Assembly: GCA_963814095.1 (NCBI GenBank)
Contig: CAWFBT010000027.1
Span: forward strand, 124,001 to 188,000
Direction: 5' to 3'
Source of the DNA: JACVRW01 sp963814095
GTDB lineage: Bacteria; Actinomycetota; Thermoleophilia; Solirubrobacterales; Thermoleophilaceae
Length of the DNA: 64,000 bases
Shown: positions 43,988 through 52,674 of the stretch, piece by piece
Position numbering within the stretch: position 1 is the first letter of the stretch
Layout of the letters: each line of letters begins with the position of its first letter
Notes under the pieces: generated by a model
The model's database searches: none
What the model was told of the DNA's origin: nothing
What the model saw: the letters and a program-made list of their open reading frames with translations, nothing else
Made by a program: the position numbers and the translations under genes

Positions 43988-44689
43988 ATGAGCGGGGGCA
44001 GCCCCGCGTCCGGGACCCTGCCCGAGACGCAGGTGCGCGCGATGTTCGATCGCATCGCCCGCATCTACGACCCTCTCAACACGCTGATGACGGCCGGCAT
44101 GCACCACGCCTGGCGTCGCCGCAGCGTGGACCGGGCGGGCGTCGGCCCGGGCTCGCGCGCGCTCGACGTCGCGACGGGCACGGGTGACCTCGCGCTCGAG
44201 CTCCAGTCGCGCGGCGCGTCCGTGACGGGGATGGACTTCTCGCCGGCGATGCTCGAGCTGGCTCGCGTGAAGGCTCCCGGGATCGAGTTCGAGGAGGGCG
44301 ACGCGCTCGATCTCCGCTACGACGACGCCTCCTTCGACGCGGTCACGGTGGGCTTCGGCGCGCGCAACTTCAGCGACCTCGACCGCGGCCTGCGCGAGAT
44401 GGCGCGCGTGACGAAGCCCGGCGGGCGGGTCGTCGTGCTCGAGATCACGACGCCGCAGCGCCCGCTCCTGTCGTGGTTCTTCCGAGCCTGGTTCGACCGG
44501 GTGGTACCGCTGCTCGGCCGGCTGGCCGGGGAATCCGACGCGTACACGTACCTCCCGAGCAGCGTGCGGCGCTTCCCCGGCCCGGAGGCGCTCGGGTCGA
44601 GCATGGCCGCCGCCGGCCTCACCGACGTCCGCTGGATCCTGACCGCGGGAGGGATCATCGCCATCCACTCGGGTACACGCGCGCCGTGA
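43988..44689 (+). CDS. menG: Demethylmenaquinone methyltransferase
   Basis: The last step of menaquinone synthesis, methylating the naphthoquinone ring with S-adenosylmethionine; 233 residues. FDRIARIYDPLN at the N-terminus, ALDVATGTGDLALEL (SAM motif I), VTVGFGARNFSDLDRGLREM and the GGIIAIHSGTR ending are typical of UbiE/MenG. It lies 4 bases after the bc complex and is coupled by GTGA to the prenyl synthase, so the operon makes both quinone and the enzyme that uses it. Confidence 0.94.
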   Translation: MSGGSPASGTLPETQVRAMFDRIARIYDPLNTLMTAGMHHAWRRRSVDRAGVGPGSRALDVATGTGDLALELQSRGASVTGMDFSPAMLELARVKAPGIEFEEGDALDLRYDDASFDAVTVGFGARNFSDLDRGLREMARVTKPGGRVVVLEITTPQRPLLSWFFRAWFDRVVPLLGRLAGESDAYTYLPSSVRRFPGPEALGSSMAAAGLTDVRWILTAGGIIAIHSGTRAP

Positions 44690-45666
44690 ACACCGCGCAG
44701 GCCCAGCTGGGAGCGGTGCTGGCAGCGGGCGGCCCCGAGCTGACGAGGCTGCTCGAGCGGACGGAGGCGCGGCTCGCCGAGGTGGGCTCTGGCCACGGCG
44801 CCGAGCTCGCCGCACACGCGGACGGCACGCTGTCGGCCGGCGGCAAGCGCCTGCGCCCGATCCTCGTGTTCATGTGCGGGGCGGGCGACGCGGACGAGCT
44901 CGTGTCCGCCGCCACGGCAGTCGAGCTGCTCCACATGGCGACGCTCGTGCACGACGACGTGCTCGACCGCGCCGAGCTGCGCCGCGGCAGGCCCACCGTG
45001 TTCGCCTCGGCCGGCCGTCTGGCGGCAACCGCCACCGGAGACCTGCTCTTCTCGCGTGCGTTCGCGGAGCTCGTCCGGCCCGGCGCGGAGGACGCGGTGC
45101 GCGCGCTGTCCGCGGCGTCGTCGGCGCTCGCGCGCGGTGAGCTGATGCAGCGTGCGGACGCCTGGGACAGCGGCGTCACCCAGGAGCGCTACCTCGAGCG
45201 CTGCCGGCTCAAGACGGGCAGTCTGTTCGACTCGTCCTGCCGGCTCGGCGCCCTGGTCGGGGGTCGCCCCGATCTGGCCGCCGCGCTCGGCTGCTTCGGC
45301 GCGCGGGTCGGTATCGCCTTCCAGATGCTCGACGACGTCCTCGACGTGTCGGGGCCGGCCGAGCGGACCGGCAAGCCGCGCGGCACGGACCTGCTCGACG
45401 GCACGGTGACGCTGCCCCTGATCCTGGGCCGCCGCAGCGATCCGGAGCTCGCAGCGCTCGACCTGCGCGCCGAGCTCCGCGACGCGGCCACGGCCGAGGC
45501 GATCTGCGAGCGGATTGCTGCGACCGGAGTGCTCGACGAGGTGCGTGCCATGGCGCTCACCCACGTGGCCGCTGCGAAGACGGAGCTGACGGCGCTCGAT
45601 CTGAGCGCGGAGCGGCGCCGGGCGCTCGACCTCGTCGCCGACGGGGTCGTCGAGCGCTACGCCTGA
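44686..45666 (+). CDS. Polyprenyl diphosphate synthase
   Basis: A trans-prenyl chain elongase, 326 residues, probably making the menaquinone side chain. The first Asp motif is HDDVLD (Asp90, Asp91, Asp94) with the downstream RRGRPTV arginines, and the second is MLDDVLD (Asp216, Asp217, Asp220). GGKRLRP binds isopentenyl diphosphate. Product length cannot be read from sequence. GTG at 44686 overlaps the menG stop. Confidence 0.93.
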   Translation: MNTAQAQLGAVLAAGGPELTRLLERTEARLAEVGSGHGAELAAHADGTLSAGGKRLRPILVFMCGAGDADELVSAATAVELLHMATLVHDDVLDRAELRRGRPTVFASAGRLAATATGDLLFSRAFAELVRPGAEDAVRALSAASSALARGELMQRADAWDSGVTQERYLERCRLKTGSLFDSSCRLGALVGGRPDLAAALGCFGARVGIAFQMLDDVLDVSGPAERTGKPRGTDLLDGTVTLPLILGRRSDPELAALDLRAELRDAATAEAICERIAATGVLDEVRAMALTHVAAAKTELTALDLSAERRRALDLVADGVVERYA

Positions 45667-45667
45667 C

Positions 45668-45688
45668 CTTCTAGAGGTTTCCTAGAAG
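45668..45688. terminator. Bidirectional hairpin between convergent genes
   Basis: CTTCTAG at 45668-45674 pairs perfectly with CTAGAAG at 45682-45688 around AGGTTTC. It lies between the prenyl synthase stop and the convergent zinc-ribbon gene, overlapping the latter's stop. Confidence 0.45.
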
Positions 45689-46134
45689 TCTTCCGGCAGG
45701 ATGGCGTCGGACTCGAGCGCTCCGACGAAGCGCTCGATCTCCTCGGCCATGTTGGCGCGCATCAGCCGCTTGTAGTCGCGGGCGAGGGCGTCGCCGCCGC
45801 GGTCGAGCTCCTCGTCGAACTCCTCGACGTTCGTCTGGCTGAAGACACCCTCGCGGTAGACGTCGCAGTTCGGGCAGTGGAGCAGGACGTTCCAGTTCTC
45901 AGGGCCGGCCTCATCCCACTGGACCGGATACACGAGCTCGGAAGCGCAATCGATGCAGACGTGCAGGTCCTGATGAACCTCGACCTGAACGTGCTCGGGC
46001 GTCTGGGCCTCGGGCTGCTCCGCGCGCGGCTCATCCGTGTCCTTGAAGTACACGACCTCGATGGTCTTCCCGCTGGGGAGAACAACGCGCTTCGTGTAGT
46101 GGGTCTGTTCTCCGTGGCTTTCCATCTCTCGCAT
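45682..46134 (-). CDS. Conserved protein with zinc-ribbon-like cysteine pairs
   Basis: A 150-residue protein of unknown function. After a beta-rich N-terminus with TKRVVLPSGKTIEVVYFKD it carries CIDC and CPNC about 30 residues apart, a probable zinc ribbon, then VYREGVFSQTNVEEFDEELDRGGD, and a helical C-terminus with LMRANMAEEIERF. Related proteins occur singly in actinobacteria. ATG at 46134 has GGGGAG 6 bases upstream; a second ATG lies at 46125. Confidence 0.83.
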   Translation of the reverse strand: MREMESHGEQTHYTKRVVLPSGKTIEVVYFKDTDEPRAEQPEAQTPEHVQVEVHQDLHVCIDCASELVYPVQWDEAGPENWNVLLHCPNCDVYREGVFSQTNVEEFDEELDRGGDALARDYKRLMRANMAEEIERFVGALESDAILPEDF

Positions 46135-46269
46135 CCTCTGCTCCCCGATATCGGCACTCCATCGCCGAACTTGAAGGAAATATTTGGCGTGGCAGTTCCT
46201 CCAACTGCTGTGTACGTCCTTACTTACGCCGGGCCGGGCGAATTGGACGTGACATGGAGCACGCAATGC

Positions 46270-46851
46270 TCAGGAGGTGCGCCGAGGCCCGCCCTCGTAG
46301 CGAGACTCGGTGGCGTCGACCTGGCCGTGGTAGTGGCTGCCCAGGTCGGGGTGCCCGTAGGGCCGCTCGGCCGGTTGGTCGAGCGTCATGAAGGAGAGCT
46401 GAGCGATCGGCTTACCGGGCCAGAGCACGATCGGGACGCGCGTCAAGTTGGTGATCTCGAGCGTGAGGTTGCCGCTGAAGCCTGGGTCCACGAAGCCCGC
46501 CGTGGCGTGCACGATCAGCCCGAGCCGGCCGAGCGAGCTCTTGCCCTCGATGCGCGCCACCAGGTCGTCCGGCATCGCGACCGATTCCACGGTCGTCCCG
46601 AGCACGAACTCACCGGGGTGAATCACGAACGACTGGTCATCCTCGATCCGCACGTGCTCGGTCACGCCCTGGGGCGGCTCAGCGAGGTCGATGGCGGGCA
46701 GGCGGTGGTTGTGGAAGACGCGGAAGGAGGGCCCGAGCTTCAGGTCGACGCTGGCGGGCTGGACCATCTGGGGGTCCCAGGGGTCGATCCGGATGCGGCC
46801 TTCCTCGACGAGGCGGCGAATCGTTGCATCTGACAGGACCGCGCCGCTCAC
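46270..46851 (-). CDS. dcd: dCTP deaminase (possibly bifunctional dCTP deaminase/dUTPase)
   Basis: Deaminates dCTP to dUTP, and in some actinobacteria also hydrolyses it to dUMP; 193 residues. Trimeric dUTPase-fold motifs are QPASVDLKLG, IEGKSSLGRLGL, HATAGFVDPGFSGNLTLEITN and PIAQLSFM. The active-site Ser, Arg and Glu positions are filled. GTG at 46851; it diverges from tatA. Confidence 0.93.
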   Translation of the reverse strand: MSGAVLSDATIRRLVEEGRIRIDPWDPQMVQPASVDLKLGPSFRVFHNHRLPAIDLAEPPQGVTEHVRIEDDQSFVIHPGEFVLGTTVESVAMPDDLVARIEGKSSLGRLGLIVHATAGFVDPGFSGNLTLEITNLTRVPIVLWPGKPIAQLSFMTLDQPAERPYGHPDLGSHYHGQVDATESRYEGGPRRTS

Positions 46852-46910
46852 GTGCGCATCCTCGCAATTCCGACGGGCGGCCGCCCCCGCGCCGCTACCA
46901 TGCGAAGCAT

Positions 46911-47153
46911 ATGCCGACTCCGGGGCCTCTCGAGATCATCATCGTCCTCATCATCGTCCTCGTGATCTTCGGTCCCAAGCGCCTGCCCGATCTGGGCCGG
47001 TCCCTGGGACGAGGGATGCGCGAGTTCAAGGACTCCGTCACCGGCAAGGACAAGGAGCACGAGCAGCTCGACTCCGTCAAGACGGTTGGGGACAAGCCGG
47101 AGCCGCCGGCCACGACCGCCACCAGCTCGACGACGCGCGAGCACAAGCCCTAG
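46911..47153 (+). CDS. tatA: Sec-independent translocase protein TatA
   Basis: An 80-residue pore-forming Tat subunit. It has an N-terminal helix (LEIIIVLIIVLVIFG), the FGPKRLPDLGRSLG hinge and amphipathic helix, and a charged tail. ATG at 46911 is the compact start. tatC follows after 20 bases. The twin-arginine Rieske protein in this window is a likely client. Confidence 0.94.
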   Translation: MPTPGPLEIIIVLIIVLVIFGPKRLPDLGRSLGRGMREFKDSVTGKDKEHEQLDSVKTVGDKPEPPATTATSSTTREHKP

Positions 47154-47173
47154 CCGAGGGAGCCGCGTAGGGC

Positions 47174-47941
47174 GTGCGGCGCATAAGACCGATTTCCCAC
47201 GACGACCGGCTGTCGGTCGTCGAGCATCTGGATGAGCTGCGGACGCGGCTGATTCTGTGTGCGGTGGCGTTCGGGGCGGCGTGGGCGTTGACGGCGTGGC
47301 AGAACCACCTGGTGCTGAGGATCGTCAATGACCCGTTGCCCGACGGGATCGAGCCGATCACGCTGGGGCCGGCGGAGGCGTTCTACACCACGCTCACCAA
47401 CTCGGCTTATGCGGCGCTTCTGCTGGCATTGCCGGTGATCCTCTACCAGCTCTACGCGTTCGTTCTGCCGGCGTTCAGCCCGACCGAACGCCGGGTTGCG
47501 ACGCCGCTTTTGATGCTGGTGCCGGTGCTGTTCATCGCCGGGGTGGTGTTCTGTTACTTCGTGGTGCTGGGGCCGGCGCTCGACTTCCTTTTGAACTTCA
47601 ACGCGGACGAGTTCAACACCCAGGTCAGGGCACGCGACTACTACTCGTTCATCACGCTTCTGATGTTGGCGATGGGGATCGGGTTCCAGATCCCGGTCGG
47701 TGTGATCGCGGCCTGCCGGATCGGGCTGACCACGCCCGAGAAGCTGCGCGCTGGGCGCAGATACGCGATCGTCGCGATCGCAGTGCTCGCCGCGCTGTTG
47801 CCCACCTTGGATCCGCTCACGCTGATCCTCGAGATGATCCCCCTGATCCTGCTCTACGAGCTCTCCATCTGGCTCGCCTCGGTACTCGGCAGACCCTCGC
47901 CCGAAGCGGCGGAGCAGATCGCCTCCGCCGAGGGCTCGTGA
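47174..47941 (+). CDS. tatC: Sec-independent translocase protein TatC
   Basis: The receptor subunit of the Tat system, 255 residues with six helices. VVEHLDELRTRLI is the conserved cytoplasmic N-terminus that reads twin-arginine signals, and AFVLPAFSPTERR follows helix 2. GTG at 47174. The codons in the first two thirds favour G-ending forms (GCG, GTG, TTG, GGG) and differ visibly from neighbours, which use more C-ending forms. Confidence 0.95.
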   Translation: MRRIRPISHDDRLSVVEHLDELRTRLILCAVAFGAAWALTAWQNHLVLRIVNDPLPDGIEPITLGPAEAFYTTLTNSAYAALLLALPVILYQLYAFVLPAFSPTERRVATPLLMLVPVLFIAGVVFCYFVVLGPALDFLLNFNADEFNTQVRARDYYSFITLLMLAMGIGFQIPVGVIAACRIGLTTPEKLRAGRRYAIVAIAVLAALLPTLDPLTLILEMIPLILLYELSIWLASVLGRPSPEAAEQIASAEGS

Positions 47942-47961
47942 ACCACTAGCCTTCGCGCCGC

Positions 47962-48624
47962 ATGCTGTTCGATCTGAGAGGACGGCGGCGCCGATTGGTG
48001 CAGGCCGTCTACCTGATGCTCGCCCTGTTGCTGGGCGGCGGACTCGTCCTGTTCGGAATTGGCGGCGACGTCTCCGGCGGCCTCTTCAACGCGTTCGAGG
48101 GCGACGGTGGCGGCGGTGACACGAATGCCGCCCTGGAGGATCGCATCGACAGGCAGGAGCAGCGCCTCCAGGCGAACCCGGCCAACGTGGCAGTGCTCCA
48201 GTCGCTCGTGCGCGACAACTACCAGCTCGCCACGAGCCAGCAGCAGTCGGGCGCGACCACCTTCCCCGACGACGCGCGCGACGATCTCCAGAAGGCCGCG
48301 AGCTACTGGCAGCGCTACCTCGAGGCCGAGAGCGAGGAGCCGAACGCGTCAACCGCTCTGTACGCGCTGCGCGTATACGACGTCGGTGCCCTCAACCAGC
48401 CCAAGGAGGCCACGCGCGCGGCGTCGATCATCGCCGAAGCTCAGAACGATCCGAACGCATACCTGCAGCTCGTTGCGTACGCTGCGCTCGCAAAGGACGA
48501 ACGCACAGCAGACCTGGCCGCGCAGAAGGCTGTGGACCTGGCGCCGAAGAATCAGCGCAAGCAGGTGAAGCAGCAGGCCGACGCGCTCCGGCAACAGCAG
48601 CAGGCGCAGCCGCAGGGCGGCTGA
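47962..48624 (+). CDS. Membrane-anchored TPR-like protein
   Basis: A 220-residue protein of unknown function. A short basic N-terminus precedes one helix (about 15-38, LMLALLLGGGLVLFGIGG), a Gly/Asp-rich linker, and a helical repeat region (about 55-205) resembling tetratricopeptide repeats, with LEDRIDRQEQRLQANPANV and KAVDLAPKNQRK. The tail is Gln-rich. The topology fits an extracytoplasmic scaffold. ATG at 47962, 20 bases after tatC. Confidence 0.83.
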   Translation: MLFDLRGRRRRLVQAVYLMLALLLGGGLVLFGIGGDVSGGLFNAFEGDGGGGDTNAALEDRIDRQEQRLQANPANVAVLQSLVRDNYQLATSQQQSGATTFPDDARDDLQKAASYWQRYLEAESEEPNASTALYALRVYDVGALNQPKEATRAASIIAEAQNDPNAYLQLVAYAALAKDERTADLAAQKAVDLAPKNQRKQVKQQADALRQQQQAQPQGG

Positions 48625-48688
48625 CGTAGGCTTACGAAACGCAACGCAAGACTGGCTCCTCGCGACCAGAGGACTATTAGGGAGAGAC

Positions 48689-49051
48689 GTGAACTTCCAC
48701 ATCGAAGACGAGGCCGTCGACGACGCCACACACATAATCGAGCTTGGCGGCGAGGTCGACCTCTATACGGCGCCCGAATTCAAAGAGCGCATGGTCGAGC
48801 TGATCGAGTCGGGCAAGAAGCAGATCGTGGTCGACCTCTCGAAGGCCACCTTCATCGACTCGACGACGCTCGGCGTACTCGTGGGCGGCGTCAAGCGCCT
48901 GCGTCCCGCCGGCGGCTCGCTGGCGCTCGTCTGCACGGACGACAACATCACGAAGATCTTCGAGATCACCGGGCTCGACCGCGTGTTCCCGATCCATTCG
49001 TCGCGCGAGGAGGCGCTCGACGCCGTCGCTTCCGGCGCCACGGAGGGATGA
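48689..49051 (+). CDS. STAS-domain anti-sigma factor antagonist
   Basis: A 120-residue STAS protein of the SpoIIAA/RsbV type. In partner switching it binds an RsbW-like kinase when unphosphorylated and frees a sigma factor. The phospho-acceptor is probably Ser58 in ATFIDSTTLGVLVGG. GTG at 48689 has AGGGAGAG upstream. A candidate partner ATPase is encoded 5.5 kb downstream at 54593; no sigma factor gene is visible in the window. Confidence 0.93.
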   Translation: MNFHIEDEAVDDATHIIELGGEVDLYTAPEFKERMVELIESGKKQIVVDLSKATFIDSTTLGVLVGGVKRLRPAGGSLALVCTDDNITKIFEITGLDRVFPIHSSREEALDAVASGATEG

Positions 49052-49156
49052 CAGCCAGGGGGCTCACGCCCCCCGGACCCCCCGGCGACGTCTGGCAGGC
49101 TGCGGCAGCAGCCAGGGGGCTCACGCCCCCCGGACCCCCCGGCGACGTTTGGCAGG
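49052..49156. repeat. Two 48-bp hairpin repeats at 57-bp spacing
   Basis: 49052-49099 and 49109-49156 are identical except for one base. Each contains GGGGGCTCACGCCCCC, a 6-bp stem with a 4-base loop, and a following CCGG-CCGG palindrome. The position between the STAS stop and tRNA-Lys suggests a duplicated terminator. Confidence 0.85.
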
Positions 49157-49182
49157 TCGTCTTCTAAGATTGCCTGTCCGCC

Positions 49183-49255
<73 letters not shown>

Positions 49256-49270
49256 TCACCGCGCGCCGCG

Positions 49271-49414
49271 CCCATCCCCGGCACTAAGCGCGTCTCCCGC
49301 GTCGAGGAGAACACGGCAGCCCGATGCCATCGAGCTGAGCGCGGACCAGGTCCAACGGCTCAACGATCTCGCCCCGGCCACCGGCGAGCGCCACGACGAG
49401 ACGAACATGGCCGC
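49271..49414 (+). pseudogene. Aldo/keto reductase 3' remnant, frameshifted
   Basis: The fragment reads PIPGTKRVSRVEENTAA, then after removal of one C near 49321 continues AIELSADQVQRLNDLAPATG and ERHDETNMAA. This is the C-terminal part of an aldo/keto reductase with no upstream domain: the tRNA ends 15 bases before it. It is a decayed remnant, probably left by insertion or deletion at the tRNA. Confidence 0.75.
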
Positions 49415-49509
49415 AGCGACCGCTGACCCCCATCTATGCCCGGTGTGTGTTGTCTGCCCGGCGCTTACGAGACCGTCCGGCGCGACCCACGCACCGCGTG
49501 ATACGACTG

Positions 49510-49571
49510 CTGCTTTGGACGACAAGCGGTAGCCATGGCGGCGGGTCGCTTCTGCATTTCGTCCAAAGCAG
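49510..49571. repeat. 13-bp perfect inverted repeat
   Basis: CTGCTTTGGACGA at 49510-49522 and its exact complement at 49559-49571 enclose 36 bases. It may be a hairpin or the remains of a small mobile element. Confidence 0.6.
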
Positions 49572-49757
49572 TAGCGCGCTTCCGGCGCCCTGACGCTCGA
49601 CTGGGGCGCGAGGAGCACCAAACCCAGGCGAGCATCAAGTACGCGCATGAGTCCGCGGCTCCGAAAGGCTCTACGCTGCTTATGGCGCCTGCGGGATCTC
49701 CGACGCTTCTCCTCCTTCTAGTGGCTCTGCACCAGAGAAGCGGCTAGCGAGGTCCTG

Positions 49758-50087
49758 ATGAACGACCAGATCAACACGGGGGCAGTGCGGGTACTGCGCG
49801 ACTACACAGGGCGGGGGCCGACGAAGGCACGCAGTGTGATCGACCACAACAGCGTGACGATCTTGCTGGGCGACACGCTTACACCGGGCGAGCGCCGCCT
49901 CGCCGAGAGCGGCAGGGCGGAGCACGTCCTAAACAATCGGCACGAGTTTCAGCGGCTCATGCGCGACGACCTCGTGAAGGTGGTCGAGGACGCCCTCGAC
50001 CGCAAAGTGATCGCCTTTATGAGCACCAACCACATCGATCCCGACACGGCAGTCGAAGTGTTCGTGCTGGAGCCGAAGGCCGAGTAG
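49758..50087 (+). CDS. DUF2294 / MpsC-domain protein
   Basis: A 109-residue protein with GRGPTKARSVIDHNSVTILL, DTLTPGERRLAESGR, EFQRLMRDDLVKVVEDALDR and STNHIDPDTAVEVFVLEP, the full DUF2294 pattern. The family is also called MpsC after a staphylococcal protein linked to membrane-potential generation; its biochemistry is unclear. ATG at 49758. It stands between the tRNA-Lys scar and the Pro-rich protein, with flanking spaces of 340 and 466 bases, so it is probably a single-gene unit. Confidence 0.85.
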   Translation: MNDQINTGAVRVLRDYTGRGPTKARSVIDHNSVTILLGDTLTPGERRLAESGRAEHVLNNRHEFQRLMRDDLVKVVEDALDRKVIAFMSTNHIDPDTAVEVFVLEPKAE

Positions 50088-50553
50088 CGACCTGGACGCC
50101 AGGTAGCGGGCTAGGGCAGTCCGCTTCTCGGCGGGACTGGTCGGCGGAGGCACGGCCGTCGCGCCCGGCTCACACGTCGCGGACCCGGCAACTCGGCGAC
50201 GGCCCAGGCGCGGAACGCCAGCGACGAGGTCCGTCGCACGCGAATCTGAGGCCCGCAATGTCGCTGCCGCCAGGCTCGATTGACAGCCCGTTGCGATGGC
50301 GCGGGTGAAGTGGCGCTAGAGCGGTCCGGCCACGCGACGACCGTCATGCCACCGGACCCGTTTGTCATGTGCCGCGCGGTCGTCCGCGACTGCCCTAGCA
50401 CAAGAACTGCGTATACGTACGTCAGGCAGATCGCAATTCCCGCAATTTACGGAAAATCCACGATACGCGCCTGACGCGGGCCTGATGCTTCGAACATAGC
50501 TTGGGTAGGAGCCGTCGCCGGCAAGTGCCTAGAACAGTGCGGAGAGGACGCGT
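50088..50553. other. Intergenic space in the accessory region
   Basis: No credible gene is visible in these 466 bases. The last 150 bases are locally AT-richer (around GCAATTTACGGAAAATCC) and may hold the promoter of the Pro-rich protein gene. Confidence 0.5.
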
Positions 50554-52600
50554 GTGAGCGAAGGCAGTACGAGCGGCGCCGCGGTCGGCCGCGGCAGCCG
50601 AATGTCTCTAGTTGCGCTGATTGCCACTGTCGTTGCCTTTGCGCTGCTGGTTCCGCCGGCGTCCGCGCAGGTAGGCGCTGGCGGGACGGACTCCGGGCTT
50701 GACGCGGCAACCCCCTTGGAGGGCTCGGCACCGGTTTCAGGCCCGGAGCTTCCCGCTCCCGAGGAGCCGGCCCACTCCCGAGGCCCCCACCCCTACACCT
50801 GAGCCCGCGCCCGCGCCGGAGCTCGCGCCGACCCCTGCGCCGACGCCGGAGCCGACACCCGAGCCCGCGCCCGCGCCGACCCCGGAGCCCACGCCCGCGC
50901 CGACACCCGAGCCCACGCCTGCGCCGACGCCGGAGCCGACCCCCGAGCCCACGCCGCCTCCGACCCCTGAGCCCGCGCCCGCGCCGACCCCCGAGCCGAC
51001 GCCCGCGCCGACCCCGGAGCCCACGCCCGCGCCGACCCCTGCGCCGACGCCGGAGCCGACACCTGCGCCAACGCCGGAGCCCGAGCCCGCGCCGACACCT
51101 GCGACGACGCCGGAGCCCACGCCCCAGCCGACGCCGGAGCCCGCGCCGACCTCCGAGCCGACACCTGCGCCGACACCTGAGCCGACGCCGAGCCCGAGCC
51201 GACCCCCGAGCCGACACCTGCGCCGACGCCCGAGCCGACACCTGCGCCGACGCCGGAGCCCGACGCCCGCGCCGACCCCCGAGCCGACACCTGCGCCGAC
51301 ACCGGAGCCCGCGCCGACGCCGGAGCCCGCGCCGACCCCCGAGCCGACACCTGCGCCGACGCCGGAGCCGACACCTGAGCCCGCGCCGACGCCGGAGCCC
51401 GACCCGCGCCGACCCCCGAGCCGACACCTGCGCCGACGCCGGAGCCGACACCTGCGCCCGACGCCGGACGCCGGACGCCCGAGCGCCGCCTCCGACGCCG
51501 GAGCCCGACGCCGCGCTCCGACCCCCGAGCCCACGCCGCCGCCGACGCCGGACCGCCCGCGCCGACCCCGGAGCCCACGCCGCCTCCGACCCCGGAGCCC
51601 GCGCCGACCCCAGAGCCCACGCCGCCTCCGACACCGGAGCCGACACCTGCTCCGACCCCGGAGCCGACACCCGAGCCCGCGCCGACCCCGGAGCCCACGC
51701 CGCCTCCAACCCCGGAGCCCGAGCCCGCGCCGACCCCGGAACCCCCGCCCAGCGACGCCGGAGCCCACGCCCAGCCGACCCCCGAGCCGACGCCTGCGCC
51801 GACCCCGGAGCCGACGCCTGCGCCGACCCCGGGCCGAGCCGACCCCGCAGCCGACCCCCGAGCCGACGCCTGCGCCGACCCCCGCGCCGACCCCGGCGCC
51901 GACGCCTGCGCCGACCCCCGCGCCGACCCCGGAGCCGACGCCTGCGCCGGTTCCGGAGCCGACCCCGGAGCCCGCGCCCGCGCCGACCCCAGAGCCCGCA
52001 CCGGCGCCGACGCCGGAGCTCACGCCCGAGCCCGCGCCCGCGACCCCCGAGCCCGCACCCGCGGCGACTCCCGAGCCCGCACCGGCCCCGACGCCCGCGG
52101 CGACGCCTGAGCCCGCATTAGGCCAGACCCTCGAGCCGACATCCGCCCCGGCTCTCGAGCCCCAACCGGAGCCGCCCACGCCCGCCGACGGGCCTAACGG
52201 CCCGGTTGCCGATTCCCCAGCCCGGGCCGAGACTCCAGCTGAGGCGGTGTTCCGCGAGGCGCTCAAGCTCATGGACGATCTGGCCGGGGTGAGAGTCGCG
52301 ATGGCTATGTTGGCGGAGGCAGGCCAGGCTCCGGGTGTTGCCGGGTCGCCCTCGCGGTCCGATTCCGCCCCGGATTCCGATGATCCGTCACCGGCTCCGT
52401 CGCCTGAGCCGCCTGCCCTGACCGGGGGTGCGCCGTCCGGAGCAGCGGGAGCCGGCTCCTCCGGCGGCGGATCCGCCGCCCTTTATGCGCTCGTGATTGC
52501 CCGTGCGTCGTTCGCCGACGGGCTGTGGGGCCGGTTGCAACTGGTTCCGGCTTGCTGGCGTTCCGTGACGATCGTCTCCCTGAACGAACGGCCCGGCTAA
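50554..52600 (+). CDS. Secreted Pro-Glu-Pro-Thr/Ala repeat protein (frame interrupted)
   Basis: GTG at 50554, after GGAGAGG, begins a signal peptide (SLVALIATVVAFALLVPPASA). Around 50768 the frame slips by +1: removing one G from CCGGCCC continues into a tract of over 1.3 kb encoding PEPTPAP/PEPAPAP units, then a non-repetitive C-terminus of about 160 residues with ETPAEAVFREALKLMDDLAG and a Gly/Ser-rich segment, ending at 52600. The repeat tract shows further slips near 51190-51259 and 51400-51840. The product would be a stiff, wall-spanning or surface-exposed stalk. A rare TTA codon occurs near 52128. Confidence 0.65.
50810..52130 (+). repeat. Tandem Pro-rich codon repeats
   Basis: Degenerate 12- to 18-bp units such as GAGCCGACGCCTGCGCCGAC are repeated across about 1.3 kb. 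Unit order and phase vary and several single-base slips are visible. It is not a CRISPR array: there are no spacers and the repeat is coding. Confidence 0.9.
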
Positions 52601-52674
52601 GGCCTCTCAGGCCAGCCCGTCCGACTCGGGTGCCGTGGGCGCCCGGGTGCACCGTTCGATTCAGGAGTAGGACG

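Noticed and set aside
50280..50474. 64-codon frame before the Pro-rich gene
   Set aside because: No ribosome site, no recognisable domain, and mixed codon composition; it is not supported as a gene.
50810..52130. Possible CRISPR or VNTR array
   Set aside because: Units are 12-18 bp coding repeats without spacers, and no cas genes are near.
50447..52272. Long minus-strand frames encoding GVGAGVGSG repeats, resembling PE_PGRS proteins
   Set aside because: They are the complement of the Pro-rich coding repeats. The plus strand has a signal peptide and non-repetitive end.
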